The notes below the pieces were generated by a model, which did not search any database, was not told where the DNA came from, and worked only from the letters and a program-made list of their open reading frames with translations. From the NCBI RefSeq assembly GCF_000981895.1, contig NZ_LATD01000109.1:1-33925 (forward strand): a stretch of DNA of 33,925 nucleotides, read 5' to 3'. This DNA comes from Streptomyces odonnellii (GTDB lineage: Bacteria > Actinomycetota > Actinomycetes > Streptomycetales > Streptomycetaceae). This document shows, piece by piece, positions 31,768-33,925 of the stretch. The position numbers and the translations under genes are program-made. Positions within the stretch are counted from its first letter, which is position 1; each line of letters begins with the position of its first letter.

Positions 31768-31817
31768 CTCCCCTCCCCATCGGTCCCCGCACGCCACATG
31801 CCACAGAGGAAGTGACC

Positions 31818-32888
31818 GTGACCACGATCAGCACGGACGGGGCCGGCGGGAGCGGTGCGGACACCGCGGCCGAGGGCCATGAGGCCGTCGCTCTGCTGGA
31901 GCGCACCCGTACCGCCGTCCATCCCGCACTGCGTTCCACCGTCGAGTCGTTGCCCGTACCGCTGCGGCGGGTCGCGATGTACCACTTCGGCTGGGAGCAC
32001 GCCGACGGAACACCCGCCTCCGGGCGGGCCGGGAAGGCGATCAGACCCGCGCTCGTCCTCGCCGCCGCCCGGTCCCTCGGCGGCGACCCGGAGCAGGCCG
32101 TACGGGCGGCCGTGGCCGTGGAGCTGGCGCACAACTTCACCCTGCTCCACGACGATGTGATCGACGAGGACCCGACCCGGCGGCACCGCGCCACCGCCTG
32201 GACGGTCTTCGGCACGCCGGACGCGATCGTCGCGGGCGACGCCATGATGTCCCTCGCCCTGCGGCTGCTCGCCGAGGACCCCCATCCGGTGTCCGCCGCC
32301 GCCTCGGCGCGGCTCGCGGCCTGTGTCATCGAGCTGTGCGCGGGCCAGCAGGCGGACTGTGCCTTCGAGCGGCGCGATCCGCTCGATGTCTCGCTGGACG
32401 AGTGCGTCGCCATGGCGACCGCCAAGACGGGCGCGCTGCTGGGGGCTTCATGCGCACTGGGCGCGCTGTACGCGGGCGCGGGGGAGGACGAGGTCGCCGC
32501 GCTGGACGCCTTCGGCCGGGAGGCCGGACTCGCGTTCCAGCTCATCGACGACCTGATCGGGATCTGGGGGGACCCGGGCCGTACGGGCAAACCGGCCGGC
32601 GCCGATCTCGTCGCGCACAAGAAGTCACTGCCGGTGGTCGCGGCCCTGTCGTCCGGCACCCCGGCGGCCGAGGAACTGGCGGAGCTGTACCGGGCGCCGA
32701 TGGACCCCGAAGCGGTCCGGCGCGCGACCGCGGCCGTCGAGCGGGCGGGCGGTCGCGACTGGGCGCAGCAGCAGGCGGCGGACCGGATGTCCCGGGCGGT
32801 CCACCAGCTCTCGCGGGCGGTGCCGGATCTGGCGGCGGCGGGGGATCTGCTGGCGCTGGCGGAGTTCGTGACGCGCCGTACGCGGTGA
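31818..32888 (+). CDS. Polyprenyl diphosphate synthase, probable encapsulin cargo
   Basis: The 356-residue trans-isoprenyl diphosphate synthase condenses IPP with an allylic diphosphate. Motifs are GKAIRP (72-77), first Asp-rich motif LLHDDVIDED (109-118) and second Asp-rich motif LIDDLIGIWGD (242-252). Phe107, five residues before DDxxD, suggests a short (C15-C20) product. The N-terminus (1-22) is Gly/Ser/Thr/Ala-rich and probably disordered, a possible cargo-loading tag. GTG 31818 is favoured by GAGGA (31805-31809) at 8 bases; GTG 31812 is too close. It lies 92 bases after the shell gene. Polyprenyl transferases are known neighbours and cargo candidates of family 2B encapsulins. Confidence 0.9.
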   Translation: MTTISTDGAGGSGADTAAEGHEAVALLERTRTAVHPALRSTVESLPVPLRRVAMYHFGWEHADGTPASGRAGKAIRPALVLAAARSLGGDPEQAVRAAVAVELAHNFTLLHDDVIDEDPTRRHRATAWTVFGTPDAIVAGDAMMSLALRLLAEDPHPVSAAASARLAACVIELCAGQQADCAFERRDPLDVSLDECVAMATAKTGALLGASCALGALYAGAGEDEVAALDAFGREAGLAFQLIDDLIGIWGDPGRTGKPAGADLVAHKKSLPVVAALSSGTPAAEELAELYRAPMDPEAVRRATAAVERAGGRDWAQQQAADRMSRAVHQLSRAVPDLAAAGDLLALAEFVTRRTR

Positions 32889-33317
32889 GGCGGATGGTGT
32901 CTGGGGCGTGGGCTGTGGGCCGTGGGCCGTCGGGCGGCTGGCTGACTGGCTGATCGGCTGACTTGCTGGTCGTCCGGTCGGCGGGCCGGGTGACGGATGA
33001 GATCCATCCGCACGGCCCGGCGCAACTGGGCGCGGCCGACGGTTGTATGAACGGCTCGGGTTCGCGTTCATGGGCACGACGGGCGACCTGCCCGGCGCGC
33101 CGCAGATGTGGCCCATGTGGCTTGAATCCGCCGGAAATTGACCGTACGCCGATGGTTCTGACCGGTCCGTACGACCGACGCGGGGCCGTACGAGGGGCGT
33201 GTCCCGCCTTCGGGAGGGGCACGCCTGTCCGGAAGCATGGGGTACTTGTCCGGAAGTACGACAGGAAGCGGTGACCCGTGCTGCGGAGGAAGATCCGCTA
33301 GCGCTACAGTCCGCGCC
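32889..33317. other. 429-base intergenic region without a credible gene
   Basis: The left part (32895-32990) is low-complexity GC/GT sequence with short GGGC and GGCTG iterations. The middle contains ATGTGGC repeated at 33105 and 33115. The right part holds the operator-like repeats described separately and a TACAGT (33305-33310) seven bases before ATG 33318, possibly a -10 for a leaderless mRNA. No coding frame with typical Streptomyces codon pattern was seen. Confidence 0.6.
33226..33259. promoter_or_regulatory. Operator-like repeats upstream of the last gene
   Basis: TGTCCGGAAG occurs at 33226-33235 and 33247-33256, exactly 21 bp (two helical turns) apart. The second copy is nested in a perfect 6-6-6 inverted repeat, GTACTT-GTCCGG-AAGTAC (33242-33259). 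It lies 46-65 bp upstream of the -10-like TACAGT. Confidence 0.4.
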
Positions 33318-33764
33318 ATGACAGCGGAGTCGACGGACACATGGGCGGGTTGGTACCGGGACCGCCAGGGAGCGGAAGCGATCACCCTCACCGCGGGTGG
33401 GCGGCAAGTGCGCACCCGAATAAGGGGAGTTGAGTACGAAGGGGCGGATTTCGCCACGCTGGAGCCGGTGGGCGCGGGCGAGGCCCTGTCGTCGTGCGTC
33501 ATGGAGTGGGACATCCCGCTGCCGGTCGGCTCGGGCAGTACGGTCCAGCAGGCCACGCTCAGCTGTCTGCTGGCGATCGGCGAGCGCGGCCCCGAGGGGC
33601 CGGCCGGCCGCGGCCCGGAACTGAGCCTGACCCTCCACTTCGGCGGCGCGGCGTACGCGTCGGGCATCGCCGGCGGCGGCTTCGAAGAGGCACTGGACCG
33701 CATACGCCGCCAGCTCCCGGAGGGCATGGAACTGGGCGGCAAGTCCTTGGTGGGAGCGGCCTGA
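33318..33764 (+). CDS. Small soluble protein of unknown function
   Basis: The 148-residue acidic protein has no signal peptide or membrane span. The predicted pattern is mainly beta strands (GAEAITLTAGGRQVRTRIRGVEYEGADFATLE, then PELSLTLHFGGAAYASG) followed by a C-terminal helix (FEEALDRIRRQLPEGM). Codon use is typical of the window, so it is probably real, but I do not recognise the family. ATG 33318 lacks a Shine-Dalgarno sequence; TACAGT seven bases upstream suggests a leaderless transcript. A link to the upstream shell and prenyl synthase pair is possible only by position. Confidence 0.65.
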   Translation: MTAESTDTWAGWYRDRQGAEAITLTAGGRQVRTRIRGVEYEGADFATLEPVGAGEALSSCVMEWDIPLPVGSGSTVQQATLSCLLAIGERGPEGPAGRGPELSLTLHFGGAAYASGIAGGGFEEALDRIRRQLPEGMELGGKSLVGAA

Positions 33765-33925
33765 GTGGGCGAGGCCGGTGGGGCGCCGTGGCAGCCGCAC
33801 GGCTGACCGCGCGTGGCCGGCCCGGGTCGCCGGAACCAGTCGCCTGACCTGGTCGCCGAACCCGGTCACCTGACCTGGTCCTGGGGTGGCTCCGCCGTCC
33901 CCTCAGCCCACCGCCCCCTCAGCTC
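33765..33925. other. Window-end intergenic sequence
   Basis: No gene is seen. CCTGACCTGGTC is repeated at 33843 and 33869 in GC-rich sequence. Confidence 0.4.

Noticed and set aside
30286..31797. 503-codon minus-strand open frame opposite the encapsulin-like gene
   Set aside because: It is an antisense shadow; the plus-strand protein is clearly conserved in kind.

Overview
The window is about 34 kb of very GC-rich actinobacterial chromosome, almost certainly Streptomyces. It carries DasR with DasABC, a WhiB-like protein, a SigB-type sigma factor with its anti-sigma factor, TTA (bldA-type) leucine codons and mainly GC-ending codons. From memory, the gene order matches the conserved core region around nrdAB, dasR, wblE and sigH of S. 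coelicolor (roughly SCO5224 to SCO5250). It therefore looks like core chromosome, apart from one apparently accessory pair (5579-7095). No rRNA, tRNA, CRISPR array, transposase or prophage was seen.

Layout. Positions 45-4407 (+) hold a membrane HD-domain protein, a TPR-like protein, peptide deformylase and a secreted zinc D,D-carboxypeptidase. Positions 4521-5486 (-) hold a GlxA-type AraC regulator. Positions 5579-7095 (+) hold a small membrane protein and an FAD aromatic monooxygenase. Positions 7141-10954 (-) are the class Ia ribonucleotide reductase operon nrdAB, with a clear cobalamin riboswitch and a pair of NrdR-box-like sites in its leader and promoter. A GNAT acetyltransferase and a DUF3311/SSS symporter pair follow (10964-13502, -).

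Positions 13628-20502 are the chitobiose/GlcNAc module: dasR (-), then dasA, dasB, dasC and dasD (+), then nagB (-). DasR (dre-like) sites lie between dasR and dasA and between nagB and the next gene. Positions 20839-22811 hold a PdtaS-like sensor kinase and wblE with a near-perfect Crp-type site upstream. Positions 23128-28307 hold a lipid/diacylglycerol kinase-like protein, a small membrane protein, sigH with its anti-sigma partner, a UBP-type zinc finger protein and a CPA1 Na+/H+ antiporter. This is a stress and ion-homeostasis block. Positions 28506-30084 (-) hold a PLP enzyme and a TTA-containing peptidoglycan amidase.

The most striking system is at 30313-32888 (+). It is an EshA-type protein with the architecture of a family 2B encapsulin shell (HK97-like fold with an inserted cyclic-nucleotide-binding-like domain). 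A polyprenyl diphosphate synthase follows directly and is the probable cargo, so the locus may build an isoprenoid-producing protein nanocompartment. The shell's nucleotide-binding cassette lacks the usual Glu/Arg phosphate-binding residues. A strong hairpin separates shell from cargo, and an unusual long inverted repeat sits upstream. The window ends after a small protein of unknown function.

All calls come from reading the sequence, and family assignments are by motif recognition without database search.
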